Counted from the first letter of the stretch, positions 45,602 through 57,603 are shown. The stretch is DNA of 64,000 bases from Linum tenue (GCA_946122785.1 CAMGYJ010000006.1:31819168-31883167); one strand, 5' to 3'. The notes: generated by a model from the letters alone, not told the origin. A program made the numbers and translations.

Positions 45602-46669
45602 TTAGAATTGGCCACCCTCGAAAGTTTGCCCAAACTGCCACCCACCAGGCGCCACATTATTGCTGGTCATGGTCCTGCCATCGCTAGTGGTCACCTGGAA
45701 AGACAAGCTCTGGCCGTTCAAGTATGAGTTGCTCTGCCAGTTCTGGCCCCAATTCCTCGACATAGCTTGCCACCCTGTTTTGGACCCTTTGATCGACACC
45801 GACCTCACATCCCCAGCGCCACCCACGTTCGTCACGAGCACCAAGTTGAAGTAGGAGTGGCCGTTGATGGTGAACCTGACCCCGCCCTTCTTCATACACG
45901 GAACCCTCCTGAACGACACGGGCACGATCCCGGCCCTGTACTGGGCGATCTGGAGGAAAGCTGGTTCGGCCAAGTCGAAGTGCTCGAGTGGCGGGTTGCA
46001 CCACCCGCCGTTGTCGTTGGAGAGGCCCAAGTTTGGGGGGCAGAAGTTGGTCGCCGTGACGATGATCGAGCCCGGTCTGCACCACCTCGGGTCGTTGTTG
46101 CACTGGAGCTCGTAGCATGCCCCGCAGCTCAGCCCGCTGTTGAACAACGCAGTGCTGAGGGCTGCAGTGTTGGTGCCGTACCCTTGGCTGTATAAGTTGC
46201 CGTACCCACAAGCACCTCCTGCCACAATAAAAAAAAAAAAGACAAAATTTTGTTACTTGTCAGATTGCTCAATAGATAAAATAAAAATAATTACTTCATT
46301 TAGAAAGGGAAAAAAAAAGAAGACTAGGTGCCACCGACAACTTTTTTTTACACCTATTTGGGAGCTTTAACAGTAAGAGATTTTGTGTCCACCTCAGCAA
46401 ACAGTATATTATTTAATGTGCATAAAGAGCCTAGTATTGCCGAGGGAAAAACTAACTAAATTGGATGGTAAAACTCAAATTAACGAGTAATTAAATTTGG
46501 ACAGATGAAATGATATATATAGTAACATACCCATTGTGCCAGAAGCATCACCACCGCCGTAAAAGGTGGCGTGGCCGCCGACCCATCCTCCGTAGTCGGC
46601 AAATGCCCCGGTGACTGCGATCATTAGTAGCACAAGAATGGAGGAGACGGATGAGGAAATGGCAGCCAT
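45602..46669 (-). CDS. Alpha-expansin
   Basis: Two exons on the - strand, 46669-46531 and 46218-45602, join in phase across a GT-AG intron and give 251 aa, the usual alpha-expansin length. Residues 1-24 are a signal peptide ([13 protein letters not shown]). Then follow '[20 protein letters not shown]', the cysteine-rich GH45-like domain (CGACYELQC, '[20 protein letters not shown]'), the HFD motif at residues 126-128, and the C-terminal expansin CBM63-like domain ([18 protein letters not shown]), ending GQTFEGGQF. The domain order and the single early intron fit the EXPA group. Expansins are secreted wall-loosening proteins that act without hydrolysing cellulose, in cell growth. No frameshift or missing cysteine was seen. 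The exact EXPA orthologue cannot be named. Confidence 0.96.
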
Positions 46670-46745
46670 TTTATACTTTGTTTTTCTTTTTTTATGGGTA
46701 GAAGGAGAGAAGCAGTGAGTTGGTTATGAGGAGAGGAAGAAGGGG

Positions 46746-46753
46746 TTTATATA
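46746..46753 (-). promoter_or_regulatory. TATA box of the expansin gene
   Basis: TATATAAA on the - strand, 77 bp upstream of the ATG at 46669. Position and sequence fit a core promoter with a short 5' UTR. Confidence 0.7.
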
Positions 46754-47290
46754 GGCAAACGAAAAATGCAACCGAATTGGACGTCAGACTTGAAAATTTG
46801 TTGCTGTGCAAATTTGGGGGATCGGATCGAGTTGTTGTGTTGAGGAGGTCGTATCGCGGAATCAAAGAGCGCACATGCAGATGTTGTAAACAAGGAGGAA
46901 ATTTGGGGTGGTGGGAGTGGAGCCGCCTTGATACTTCCCTTCCCACATGGGTGGTGTCACCCGTTTTTATTTTCTTCTTCATTCGGTAGGCGCACTACAT
47001 AATTAGTGAGTCACTTAGTATTTCTTTTCTTTTTTCTTTATTACTCCTAATCCTAACATCCCACGCACACATCACATTTTGGGGTGGCGGAGCGAAATCA
47101 AATTTTGGGCGCTATCTGTAGCAATTTTATGCATCAATTGGGCTTCGTTCCCAACAGCCATACACCTTCGGGAACACCACACTGGACTACGAGGAGCATC
47201 AAACCCAGGACATCATATATCCCGGGACGACCTATACCGTGACGGTATCGCTAGACTATCTTATCTTTGACATGTGCTAATTCAAAAATC
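46754..47290. other. Expansin promoter region and spacer
   Basis: Upstream DNA with no other recognised gene; the ORFs on both strands are featureless. Confidence 0.4.
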
Positions 47291-47294
47291 ATCG

Positions 47295-47365
47295 TTGCCT
47301 GACGTGGAACGAACTCAGAACCTTGCGTGAGACGATACACCAGCTAAGCTAGAGTATAATATACA
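47295..47365 (-). mobile_element. tRNA-derived SINE-like piece
   Basis: On the - strand, A-box-like 'TAGCTTAGCTGG' (47351-47340) is followed by 'GAGTTCGTTCC' (47316-47306), which resembles a B box. The layout fits the head of a tRNA-derived SINE. The body, with 'gacggtatcgctagac', lies to the left. Ends are not defined. Confidence 0.5.
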
Positions 47366-47645
47366 ATATATTAGATAAGATACTAGACGCACCCGACCTA
47401 CCTCACCTTCTGTTGGAGGTATTATCAAATGAATTCAATGGGCTAATTGATTTCCTGAAATTCCGCTTCTGACGAAATTTCAGAGCCTTAGATTGGGCCG
47501 GACGGGAGGGGGAGCTTTCATTGTCAGTGGTCCATGTTCTGCCCACACTAGCATTTACATAACTAATTTCTTATGGTTATGCTACTTATCGACAAGCTTA
47601 CCTTGATGTGCTAACCAGTAACCATAATGCTTAATGGAATTAATT

Positions 47646-48146
47646 AGGATTATAGGTATAATATGCCACTTTACTATGACGTTTTATCAAACATGTCCCT
47701 TTACTATTTTTTACAGCAAATATGGCAATGTACTTTGAAAAAATTATCAAACATGCCCTTATGTTAAAATTTCCATTGAAAAAATCGCCAATCATGGCTG
47801 AACCGAGATTTAGACAACCCGACATCGGCAAATGGGAGCGAAAATGTCAGTTTTGTCTCCCGTTTTATTTCTCTGGGTCTCTTAAAAGTGAAATTATTTG
47901 AATTATTTAGCTATACAAAAGAACAAAAAAAAAAAATCTAAAGTGAAATTATTAGGGATATTTTAGACATTTGTGCCGCCCAAACCAAAATTCGACCTTG
48001 GTTAATGGTTTTTGGATGAAAATTTAAACAAAAGGGCATGTTTGATCGTTTTTACAAAGTACAGGGGCATGTCTGATGTAAAAAAGAGTAGAAGGGCATG
48101 TTTGATAAAACGTCATAGTAGAGGGGCAGATTATACCTATAACCCT
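47646..48146. mobile_element. Foldback element with ~120-bp inverted arms
   Basis: The left arm starts 'aggattataggtataatatg' and the right arm is the complement of 'agggttataggtataatctg'. Both continue with repeated 'gttttatcaaacatgccc'. The 9-bp flanks are gaattaatt and caattaact (7 of 9), which would fit a MULE-type MITE. No coding sequence. Confidence 0.78.
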
Positions 48147-48810
48147 CAATTAACTAACTATGTACAAGAATCATCTAAACTTGTTAAGTAGGCATTACTT
48201 TTAAGATAAACTAGTTTTTTGACCCGCACTTTGCAGCGGTAAGAAAATAAATATATTTAAAATTTAATTCACTCATTTAATGATTTAGTTGAAATCAATA
48301 ATTCAAAATATCATAAAATACTTGTATATGTTTACGTAGTCTCGTAATCATTATCGAAGACTTACATAATACATTTATTTTATTGATACATAAAAAATAA
48401 ATATCACTCTATAAATTTTGCATACATGGTATCGTAATCATTATGTAAAGTTTATGTAATACATTTTACCGTTGATACACATTTTATTAAAATAACTGTC
48501 ATACATTTACGAAAAATTTATGTAACACCAGTGAAAAAGTACCGTAATACTATGTAGAGTTTATGTGAAATGAAAAAGTACTGTGGTAGTTGTCTCAAGA
48601 TAAAAAAAATTTATGGTGAAATTGAGTGTAAGAGATGAAAAAACGAAAAATTACATAACCAACTGGTGGAGAAAAAAACTTATGGTAAATTTAGGTGTAG
48701 ATTACAAAAAAAATTTGGTGAAAAATGAAAGCGTACCGAGATAGTTCTCTAAATGTAAAAAACATTATCTTGAAATTGGGAGTAAGATATGGAAAGCAAA
48801 AAATTACATA
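48147..48810. other. AT-rich intergenic, nothing recognised
   Basis: Very AT-rich with loose repeats of 'catttatgtaatac' and 'gaaaaagtaccg'. No gene. Confidence 0.4.
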
Positions 48811-50072
48811 AACTAATTGGACACAAATCTTCAGGTCATTGGTTTACATGGATCAATAAGCAGTCAAGGAATTCAATTGCAAGAAGACTTGATAGGGTGT
48901 TTGTCAACTTAGTTTGATTAGATGGACTTCCTATAAGTACAGTTGATATCCTTGACCCATCTATTTCAGATCACTGTCCCATTTATTTGGATACTGATAG
49001 TTCTCTCCAATCTTTGCCCAAGCCATTCAGATTTTTCAAGTTTTGGATTAATCACCCCGCATTCTTTGAGCTTGTGAAAGAAGCTTGGAATTCTGAAGTT
49101 TTAGGCTCTCCTCTATCTAGGGTGTGCAAGAAGTTAAGAATCCTCAAGAAGTTACTCTAAGCACTTAATAAGGAAGTATACTATGATATTAGAGAAAGAT
49201 TGAAGTTGAAGGAAACAGAAATGAAGTATGCTCAGATGGAAGCCTTCTCTACTCCTTCAAGTGAGACGTTTGAGGCAGAAATTGTCAAGAGTAAAGAACT
49301 CAAACAGTTAAAATTGGATGAAGAATCCTTCTTGCGCCAGACATCCAAAGAGGTGTGTCTTAAAGAAGGTGATTCCAACTCGCCTTTCTTCCATCGTTCA
49401 GTCAAGGTTCATCAGCAAAAACACACCATCAGATCGCTTATAAATGATGCTGGTGAGAGAGTTATTGATACAAGCTCAATGTGTAAGGTGGTTGTCTCCT
49501 TCTATGAGAAACTTCTAGGAACTAAGGATAATCTAGTTCATAGCAAGTCTGTTGCTTATTTTCAGAAGCAGTTGAGGAGAAAGCTCCATTGCTCTCAGAC
49601 TCAAGATTTTGTACAAACTTGTAACTTTAGAGGAAATCAGGAAGGTTATGTTTGGCTTCAAAGGAGAGAAGAGTCATGGCCCTGATGGATTCTCATCGTC
49701 TTTCTTTCATGTTGCCTGGCATATAGTTGGTGAGGAAATTGTTGAGGCTATTCAGCATTGCTTTGCTACCTCTTCTTTTCCTACAGAGGTAAACTCCACA
49801 CTCTTAGCGCTTGTTCCAAGACTAAGAATCCAGAGGATATGAAATTCTTTCGTCCCATTTCTTGCTGCGACATCATTTATAAATGCATTTCTAAGATAAT
49901 TTTTGTTAGGCTAAGTGACTGTCTCCCTCATGTGTTCAGTAGTAATCAGACAACATTTGTTAAGGGCAGAGTCATTGGTGAGAATATAATGTTAGCTCAT
50001 GAATTAGTTCAAAAATATACTTGGAAGAACATTTCAACTCGAAGTATTGTAAAGGTTGATTTGATGAAGGCC
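48811..50072 (+). pseudogene. LINE ORF2 fragment, 5' part (split by CACTA)
   Basis: In shifting frames: the endonuclease C-terminus ('HWFTWINK', 'NSIARRLDRVFVN', 'SDHCPIYL'), the linker ('EVCLKEGDSNSPFFHRS') and the first RT motifs ('KSHGPDGFSSSFF', 'FFRPISCCDIIYKCISK', 'STRSIVKVDLMKA'). Stops and frame changes at about 48918, 49157 and 49570-49830 show decay. It continues at 52583. Confidence 0.88.
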
Positions 50073-50540
50073 ACACTACCAGAAAAGTGACTTTTGGCAA
50101 CACTTGCACTGCAATACTTTTTAGAAGTGTTACATAAAATAAAAATATATGCAACACTTTCGTCACGTGTTGCTTAATGTGTATCTTATGCAACACAAAG
50201 TAGTCGTATTTAAATTTTTGTTGCATATGTCTAATAATATGCATCACTTGTGCAATAAAATAAAATATGTTGCCAATTCTTTACATTTTAAGCAACACTT
50301 AATTAGAAAATTTTAAGAATTATACATTGTTAACTGTACTTGTATACTATATGATTTAGCATTTGAATTTAAAACTAAATAGAGCTTCACTATGATTATA
50401 AAAAGAAGAAAACTTCCAGTATGAATATCAAAATGAATTTGTATACCATTGGTTCCACCAAGCAACCTCATCATCGTCGAATCGATCTCTATTAAGGAAA
50501 AGCACAATTATTTCTCTGACAATTTCATATTGTAACTAAT

Positions 50541-52360
50541 GTATTACGATACACATTTGTCGTGAATGTTGTATCGCAGGTGATAAAACCTCATAACAAA
50601 AACGTCTTTTTGTTACAAAGACATTGTAACCGGAGCATAACCGATGTGACAGGAAAAGTTTGCAGCCTATGTTGTCGACACTGCAACGATAACTTTGTCA
50701 CAAAATCTAATAGTGTGACACAATTCTGTCACATAAACATAATTTTATGACGAAATTTATATCACAAAGTTATAGTTTGATTACTTAAGTATTCCCCAAT
50801 TAGATCTAACAATAGTTGGTTTTATTACTTAAGTGATTCTAACGTTTTTAGTGAATAAAATATTATTACTTAATAATTTTTACACTATTATACGTTGATA
50901 AAAGGTAAGTACAACAAATGATGTTATTAGTTAAACAAATAGAAAAATGGTGTTAATTAGCTCATCTGTATACGGAAGTTATAATTGAAGAATATTAATA
51001 GTTATCTACAAAATAGTGAAAATTTTGAAATCATGTCAGCGGGAGGATTTTTGAACGATATATAAGTTATTCTTAGACTAATATATTTACAAAGGGAAAG
51101 CTGTTTAATAGCTAATCCATAGGGATTTTCTCTTAAAGATCTTCCCAATGCTTTCGACGAGGGAAAACCCTTCAAATTCAGGTCTTCTCCCTCCGTCTAT
51201 GCCCAACTTCTCCTCTGCTCTCACGATTCCCAATTTCGAGCGCTACTACGAAGTCTTGATCCATAAATTACTAGTCTCGTTTAACGCTTCCGGTAAGTCG
51301 GCACGACATCCTCTTTATCTTCTCCCTTATAAGCCGCTCCTTCTCCGGCGAATTTGCGTTCTATTAATTTTTTTTTTACTGAAAATTTTCTTTATGAGAA
51401 GAAAAATCTCCAGTTTCATGAGAAACTAAGAAACAAACCATTGGTCTTTGGATTTCCATGTTAACTAATCATCATTTTCTTTCAATTCTCTATTTTGGGG
51501 CTTTTCCCATAACTATGCTTACAGGTTTGAAGTGCTTCTAGTAAGTTATCCATCTCAAGAAACAATCCAAGGAGTCAAGAGCAGAAGGAGTTGTGGGTAG
51601 GGTTTCATTGCAAGGTTCTTGTGAATTTAGTTGAGTAAGCAAAGGCGGCATGGAAATCAACAATTGACAATTCTCTCCAAGTAGAGCTTAAGCAAGCGAA
51701 GAAGAGAACGGTTTTTAGAAAGATATCCGCGAGGTTTCCAATTGATCTAAAGAGAATTTAGATAGGTTTTTTGTACTATTTAGTTCATATTGTTAGAGAG
51801 ATTGAATATTCGTCAAGATATGTATCTTTTATTTTCATAAATATACCACACTCTGAGAATTTCACGAAGCAACCACGATCAGTCAGCTCATAAACATTCA
51901 AGCCTTAAATTTGATTATTTTTTGCAACAGAAAAATATCAGCACTAGTATATACTATTTCATACAATGCATAGTCGCTATGGATATTGTCGTCTGTGATA
52001 AAAATAGTAGTCACAAAAGTGTTCTTTCATGACAAAGACCCCATAACTTAAGGTATACTGTGATTGACAAAAAAAAGTTGACCAATATTGTAGTAGGAAC
52101 GATAAATTTGTCACAAAAAATTGAATTTGTGATACTCACGCTATCATGAAAACCTCCTTTTATCACAAAAGTACAGTCAGAAGTGTGAGTCGTTTGTGAC
52201 AAGTTAAACCGGTGATAATTAAAATACATTTGGTTATGTGAATAACTCGTCACAAATTTATAGTGTTTGTCACAAGCGAAAGTTGTCATGATAGAATACG
52301 TTTTATGTGATGAAAAAAACTCGTCACGAATAAAGCATATACATGTCGGTTATACTAGTC
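50541..52360. repeat. Inner 'tgtcaca'-rich segments of the CACTA element
   Basis: Two segments, 50541-50770 and 51940-52345, are crowded with 'ttgtcac/gtgacaa' motifs unlike the outer 'gcaacac' repeats. 'cactagtata' at 51946 and 'tatactagt' at about 52353 form a weak inverted pair. A second, nested non-autonomous element is likely, but its limits are unclear. Confidence 0.5.
51148..51292 (+). other. Exon-like segment inside the CACTA element
   Basis: ATG at 51148 opens a frame (MLSTRENPSNSGLLPPSMPN) of normal plant composition. It ends at a good donor, 'cttccg|gtaagt', at 51293, and 'tgcttacag' near 51524 is a possible acceptor. After that junction the frame soon stops. It may be a captured host exon or a TE leader; no family is recognised. 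Confidence 0.35.
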
Positions 52361-52582
52361 AAAAAGTGTTGCCAAAAATGGTGTTGCATATAGAGTATAC
52401 ATATGCAACACATATATTTGTTGTTGCAAAAGGTAAAAAAAAAAATGTTACATATTGCTTTATACAACACCACCTATAGGGGACACTACTAAAAGTGTTG
52501 CATATTGTATATGCAACACTTTAGCCGATTTTTACAACACATTTGAAGTGTTGCCGAAAGCCACTTTTCCCGTAGTGAGGCC

Positions 52583-53040
52583 TTTCACTCTGTGGATTGG
52601 CATTTCCTCCTGATTGTGTTAGAGGCAATGGGGTTCCCAAGTTTATTCCTGAGTTAGGTCTCTATGTGCATTACTACTCCAAAACTAAGTGTGGGGTTTA
52701 ATGGGGGTAGTGGGTTACTTTGCTGCTCAAAAAGGTCTACATCGAGGAGATCCTCTTTCTCCTTATTTATTTGTTGTTGCAATGGAAGTATTCAGTTGCC
52801 TTTTGGAAGAAGCTGTCTCTGAGAATCACCTACCTTTTCATCCTATGTGTAAAAGGATTGGTCTCACGCATGCTATGTTTGCTGATGATTTACTCATGTA
52901 GTTTTTGTTATTGTAATTGAATCATGAATCCCAATGGATTCTCCAACATGTGGGAATATCGTCAACACCCAATTGTGTTACCTTGAGGCTTCATGGGGAA
53001 ACCAAGACACTGAAGATACATGAGTACTTCTTTGCTGGGG
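52583..53040 (+). pseudogene. LINE ORF2 fragment, 3' part
   Basis: Continues the fragment ending at 50072: 'FHSVDWHF' directly follows 'KVDLMKA', then 'KGLHRGDPLSPYLF' and the catalytic 'FADDLL' box. It is followed by stops. No maturase-like 3' end or poly-A tail can be seen before the next insertion. Confidence 0.88.
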
Positions 53041-53086
53041 CACTAGAAAACAGTTAAGTGTGAGGTATTTGATGCATGCTAATTAT

Positions 53087-53550
53087 CATGGTTCAAAAAG
53101 GCATGCTTAACCTTACGCTTAGGCACGTCTAGGCACAAGGAATGGCAAAACGCCTCACCTAGGGGTTGCGTGCCTTAATTTCTGGGACATGTCAATGGAG
53201 TAAGGAGACATATAAGTCTCTCCTAAACATTACTAGATTGAGCTAGGAAGTCAATATTAAAGGACAAAATTAATGTCAACTACGAAATCAATTTTCTATA
53301 TCAATATTTTCAATAGCTCAAGAACTTGTGACCTATTGAGCTATGATTCTAGTAAATTCGTGAGCTATGGTGTTGTCATTAAGTGTTGAGTAAGTTATTA
53401 ATCATTTTAACTGAAGTGAGGAAATGTTGTAGATTATTATTTCATTCATCATGTAGTGCGAATAGCTATTATTCTATTAACGCCTAGGCGAGCTAGGCTC
53501 TAGGCAAAGTCTCAACGCTCTCCTTATGCCTAGCGTCTTTTTGAACCTTG
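53087..53550. mobile_element. hAT-type MITE, 464 bp, exact 8-bp TSD
   Basis: TSD 'ctaattat' at 53079-53086 and 53551-53558. TIRs are 'catggttcaaaaaggc' on the left and the complement of 'caaggttcaaaaagac' on the right. Subterminal 'cctaggcg' and 'cttaggca' repeats are present. Confidence 0.92.
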
Positions 53551-53558
53551 CTAATTAT

Positions 53559-53885
53559 ACATATTTTAGCCCTCAATACTTGATTTTTTCTTGGGTATTT
53601 ACCTCAAAACACTTTGCCTTTAAGCAATTTTATGCCAGATTGTTCTCTTTTGACATATTTCATATACTAGTGTGTGGTAAAGGACATGAACGAGTTTTAG
53701 GGCATTTTTAGACCATACAGGAGCAAAGGAGTGACAACAACTATTCTCGCATTCACCATTGTGATATTCATGGTTGTTACTTTAAAGAGAGACAATCGTG
53801 AAGAATTTCCATAAAATGTATAAAAAGTCACAATTATGACTTTCTCCCCTGTGCAACTTACCCAAGTGTTGCATGAGTCTCTTTG
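53559..53885. other. Intergenic, nothing recognised
   Basis: A short spacer before the LTR mosaic, with no gene. Confidence 0.4.
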
Positions 53886-55140
53886 TGACAGACTCAGTTT
53901 TAACTACACTCGCAATTGAAAGCCAAATGTAACCCTCAATCGGGGTAGTATAGAGAAAGTATTTTTTGAATTATCAAACTCGGGCGGTCTATGGATCCTT
54001 ACTTCAGCAAACTATAAGTTATCTAGCGGTAGAAACATTGTTCTAAGCTATTGAACTAAACAAACAAGCAAATAAAATAAGGTTGAATTCGAGGGAGAAA
54101 CCTTCACTCGGATAAAAAATCCCCATAGTCTCGTGTTGAGTCGATGACGTGATACTCTAGTGTGATTTGCATATTATATATACTGTTATGAGATCAAGGC
54201 TAGTTAGGATTCCTTATTCAAGTTGTCCTAACCCGCCTAATTGCTCTAATCGGAGAGGCATACCAAACTATGTGATTGAGCAATACCAAATCCACTGCCT
54301 TGGTGCGATAAAAGCCAATCACCCATGCTAATGGCCCCTCTTACGTTGATTGCATAGTGACCCAAATTACCCTTAGGTGATCTTGTATCTCTTAGGTTAA
54401 TTAACCCCAAAATGGAGGGAATTGATCAAGACTCTCAATTATCATGATAATTACTCATCCAAGTGAATGGAAAATCAACTTCATGCAACTAGAACTAAAG
54501 AGAAGGAAAACCCCATGAAAAGATTAATCTCCTTCTTCCTAATTGCTTGGGATGGTGTTGAAGATGACATATGGCCTCCTTTGGTCTTGGGTAGGTCAAA
54601 TGCCCCTTCAATCTTCCTTGGTTCATCACTTTCTCTCTCTAGAACGTAGAAGAAGATCCAAATCTCACTCTCAAACTCTTCTCCCTTAAAAATCTGCTCA
54701 CTCTTCAAATTTATACCCTCAGTGCAATCTTCACGGCCGCACGTGACGACCGTGATGTGTTCAGTGAAACCATGACACCAACACAAAATGCACAATTTCA
54801 TTTACACACTTCACGGTTTCCTTATAAATTTCACTTCCTGTTCCCGTGATATGTGCAATGCCCCCAAGACGTTCAAATGCTCTTGGAAAGTTGCAGTCTT
54901 CAGGAATTTTTTATAATCTTCACTATATCCTGTCCATGATAATCTGCCCTGCACCGTGATCCATGCAATTTCCAACACTTTGCCACATTTTTGCTCCATT
55001 TCATCCAACTTTGGATCCTTTAACCCATTTCACCTGCTAGACCCTGAAATATACTAAAATATAACAAAATCTATCATAAAATGGCTCCAGACGATAAATA
55101 CAACAGGGGTAAAAACATGTATAGAATGGCTCGAATAAGG
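53886..55140 (-). mobile_element. Degenerate LTR, same family as 24 kb
   Basis: Left part 'actcgcaattgaaagccaaa', then 'gtaaccctcaatcggggtag', parallels the LTR start at 8881. On the - strand the middle has 'atcacggtgcagg', 'aaaccgtgaagtg' and 'ggccgtgaagattg' followed by 'gggtataaattt', as at 24.0-24.3 kb. The right end 'caggggtaaaaacatgt' parallels 10388-10404. ORFs at 54.5-55.0 kb are within LTR DNA and are not genes. Confidence 0.6.
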
Positions 55141-56557
55141 AACAATGACTTTTCACAAGTAGGGTACAAGTACCTGTTCTATGATTTTTTCAAGGGGGAG
55201 CCACATTTGGGAGAAAAAATTGATTTTACTCCAACAAGTGAGGAAGATGGAGATATTTGAGAGTTCTTGGAGGAGATGGTGACAGAATCAACCCCTTGGA
55301 AACTCAAGATAAAATCCAAAGAGAGGAAAAGAAGATGGAAGACATGAATATATTCATTTCTCCCTTCTTGGTAATTTCTCTCTCCCTTATGTCTTGAACT
55401 CTCTTTTCCACTTAGGTGCCGAGGAACACTAGCTTTAATGTAATCAATGATTGTTAGTTTGTAACCCTAGACTTGTAATTACTCAATTTCCTTATCTAAT
55501 TCATGTTGAATGATGTTCTTACTTTTTTATAGCTTGATTTGGGGAATTGTGTTTTGACCTAGGAGAGAGAACATCTTACTAGGTCAAAGTTGGGCATGCT
55601 TAGGTTATAGAAACTTGATTAATTGCATCAATCATGATTCAATTAGGTCATCCAGACTAAGGTTATGATGTTTCCCCCAATTTATAGTTAGCTTAAGGTG
55701 TGATTAAGCTTTAACCTATGAGATGGAAATGAAATTATATTAACTGAGCATATATGGATTAGAGGGACCTTTTTGATTGCATGAAAGTGAGCCAACTAAG
55801 GTCTTATGTAGTGGATGAGAGCCATCTAGAGGGAACCTAGAGCTTAAATCCTTGTTTAGTTGATTAGGTTGTAAAGACATCTCTCATAACTAGCTAAATT
55901 AAGAGGCTGTTGAATGCTTTAATCAAGATTCAAGATCAATCAATGGTTCCCCACACTATAAGAATGGAGTCAAGGTTTGCTTTGATTGGATAGAAATTGG
56001 ATGATTTTGGATGTTGATTAGCTACCTACACACGTGTTTAATGTTGGATTCCCAATAATTGACCATGTTTGGGGATTGTATGTGCATAGTCTTGAGAGAC
56101 ATGCTTGATAACCCCTAATTAATTTTTACCCCATTGATGTGTGAAAGTCATCATACTTAGGTCATAGTGATCTACTTTATGTTAATATAAGTTAGTATTT
56201 AGAATGAATGAGCTTTAGCATGAGTTAGATTGCTTTGAGGAATTTTCATAGGGAAACTACCCTATTTATAAGTGATCATACTTTGGTTCTTCTTAAAGTC
56301 CCTTTGTAACCCCATTCGGAAGAGGTGGAAACGCTTACACTTTTTTTTGAAGTCGTAGAGATCCAAGTTTCAACAACTATAACACAGAGATCTTAAAATA
56401 CTATCAAACAAACACAAACACCCTTCTAGGAGAAGAATGGTGTTGCAAAACACCAAAGTAAATCACAAGAAACAAGCATAAAACCACTACATAATAAATA
56501 AATAAACAAACACAAGACTAAGCTAATAGGTCTAAATCTTTCATAATAACATAGATG
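55141..56557. mobile_element. LTR-retrotransposon mosaic, no coding domain
   Basis: Positions 55200-56330 read on the + strand like the leader part of an LTR ('ctctctcccttatgtcttga', 'taaccctagacttg', 'agggaacctagagcttaaat'), comparable with 24.45-25.1 kb. Positions 56340-56550 read like the internal leader next to a primer site. It is probably nested remains of more than one copy. Confidence 0.4.
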
Positions 56558-56575
56558 TCCCCGACAACGACGCCA
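56558..56575 (-). other. Decayed tRNA-Asp primer-binding site
   Basis: tccccgacaacgacgcca differs from the site at 15666-15683 at two positions, both G to A. It has the same 6-bp spacing to the LTR-like sequence at 56582 ('tgattgtgttt'). Confidence 0.8.
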
Positions 56576-56581
56576 GAAACT

Positions 56582-56800
56582 TGATTGTGTTTAATTAAAA
56601 GACACACACTAACTTCTAACCCTAACAATGACAAGGATACCCATGCTTGACTTGTAGTAAAGTGGATCGATCGTATTCCAAGAGCCCTCTAGATCTAATA
56701 CTACTATCGTCCTCGATCCAATATCTAGAGCTAATACTACTCTCATCCTCAGCTCATTAGTAAAACCTTGGTGAAGGGTCCTGTGAGCTCGACTCATTAA
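56582..56800 (-). repeat. Truncated 5' LTR beside the decayed primer site
   Basis: 'aactt(c)taaccctaacaatgacaagg' and 'tagtaaagtggatcgatcg' parallel 'cacctaacaatggccaag' and 'tatagtggcacaagtaat' of LTR1. Similarity fades by about 56800. Confidence 0.55.
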
Positions 56801-57603
56801 TTAATGAGCTCCCGACCTCTACTTAAGTTTGGTTCATCAATAAGATCATGAATTCGACTTAATCTCAACTCATTGATTCAAACTAATTTAAACCCTTAAC
56901 CTAAACTCTAAATAATTTATAAATTAAACTCTTATATTTTTATGTCATGTATGTTAGATGACATGTGATTGATGTTATGATGAACAAAATAAAGCGCATA
57001 AATTTTTTCACTTAGATTGGTTTCCCTAATTTTTCATCATTAACTGATATCATATTTATATACTCTCTTGGTATCATATTATTTAGTTCATAAAGTTTAA
57101 CTAGTTCATATCATGTTACTTCATAGTAATTAGTATCTAAACAATCCATAATACATAACTTCTCTTTTAAAATATAAATGAGACACATTTGCTCACATAC
57201 TCAAAGTCTTACACATCATATGTGATGTGTATATAATTTAACAAACTTATGAATCATCAACAAGCCAATTCACAAGGTATAGATCGATGCACTCATAAGT
57301 AGATATTCAAGTTAGCTCCACTAGGAACAATATTGAGACACCCTACGAGCTCAAAAGAGTTCATCTCAACAAGTCAGCGAGTCGAGCTAGCTCATGAGTC
57401 TTGCGAGCTCAATAAGACTTACCTCAATCTTTGCTAGTTAGTAAAAGAGTTGAGTTTCGAATGGATTTTTTTGATCTGAACATGAAACCGCTCGTGAACA
57501 ACTCAGCTCATTTGCAGCCCTATCCACAAGTCACTCTACAGGCTGCAATCATATAATACCAAAATCGTGGGAAAGTTCCAAGTATATATATTCAAAGATT
57601 TGT
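56801..57603. other. AT-rich intergenic, nothing recognised
   Basis: Contains scattered 'gagctcgac/agctcat' like sequence but no defined repeat or gene. Confidence 0.35.

Larger units (their letters stand above)
50074..52577. mobile_element. CACTA (En/Spm-type) element, 2.5 kb, inserted in the LINE
   Basis: The ends are 'cactaccagaaaagtg' on the left and 'cacttttcccgtagtg' on the right. Both ends have many subterminal 'gcaacac/gtgttgc' repeats, the classic CACTA layout. 'aggcc' is present on both sides (50068-50072 and 52578-52582), with one extra base (a, 50073) on the left. CACTA elements usually duplicate 3 bp, so the exact TSD is uncertain. No transposase is encoded. Confidence 0.9.

Noticed and set aside
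45684..46211. 175- and 142-codon ORFs overlapping the expansin gene
   Set aside because: Alternative frames of a GC-rich coding exon.
54481..55008. 106- and 65-codon - strand ORFs
   Set aside because: Located within LTR DNA with promoter-like repeats; no recognisable domain.
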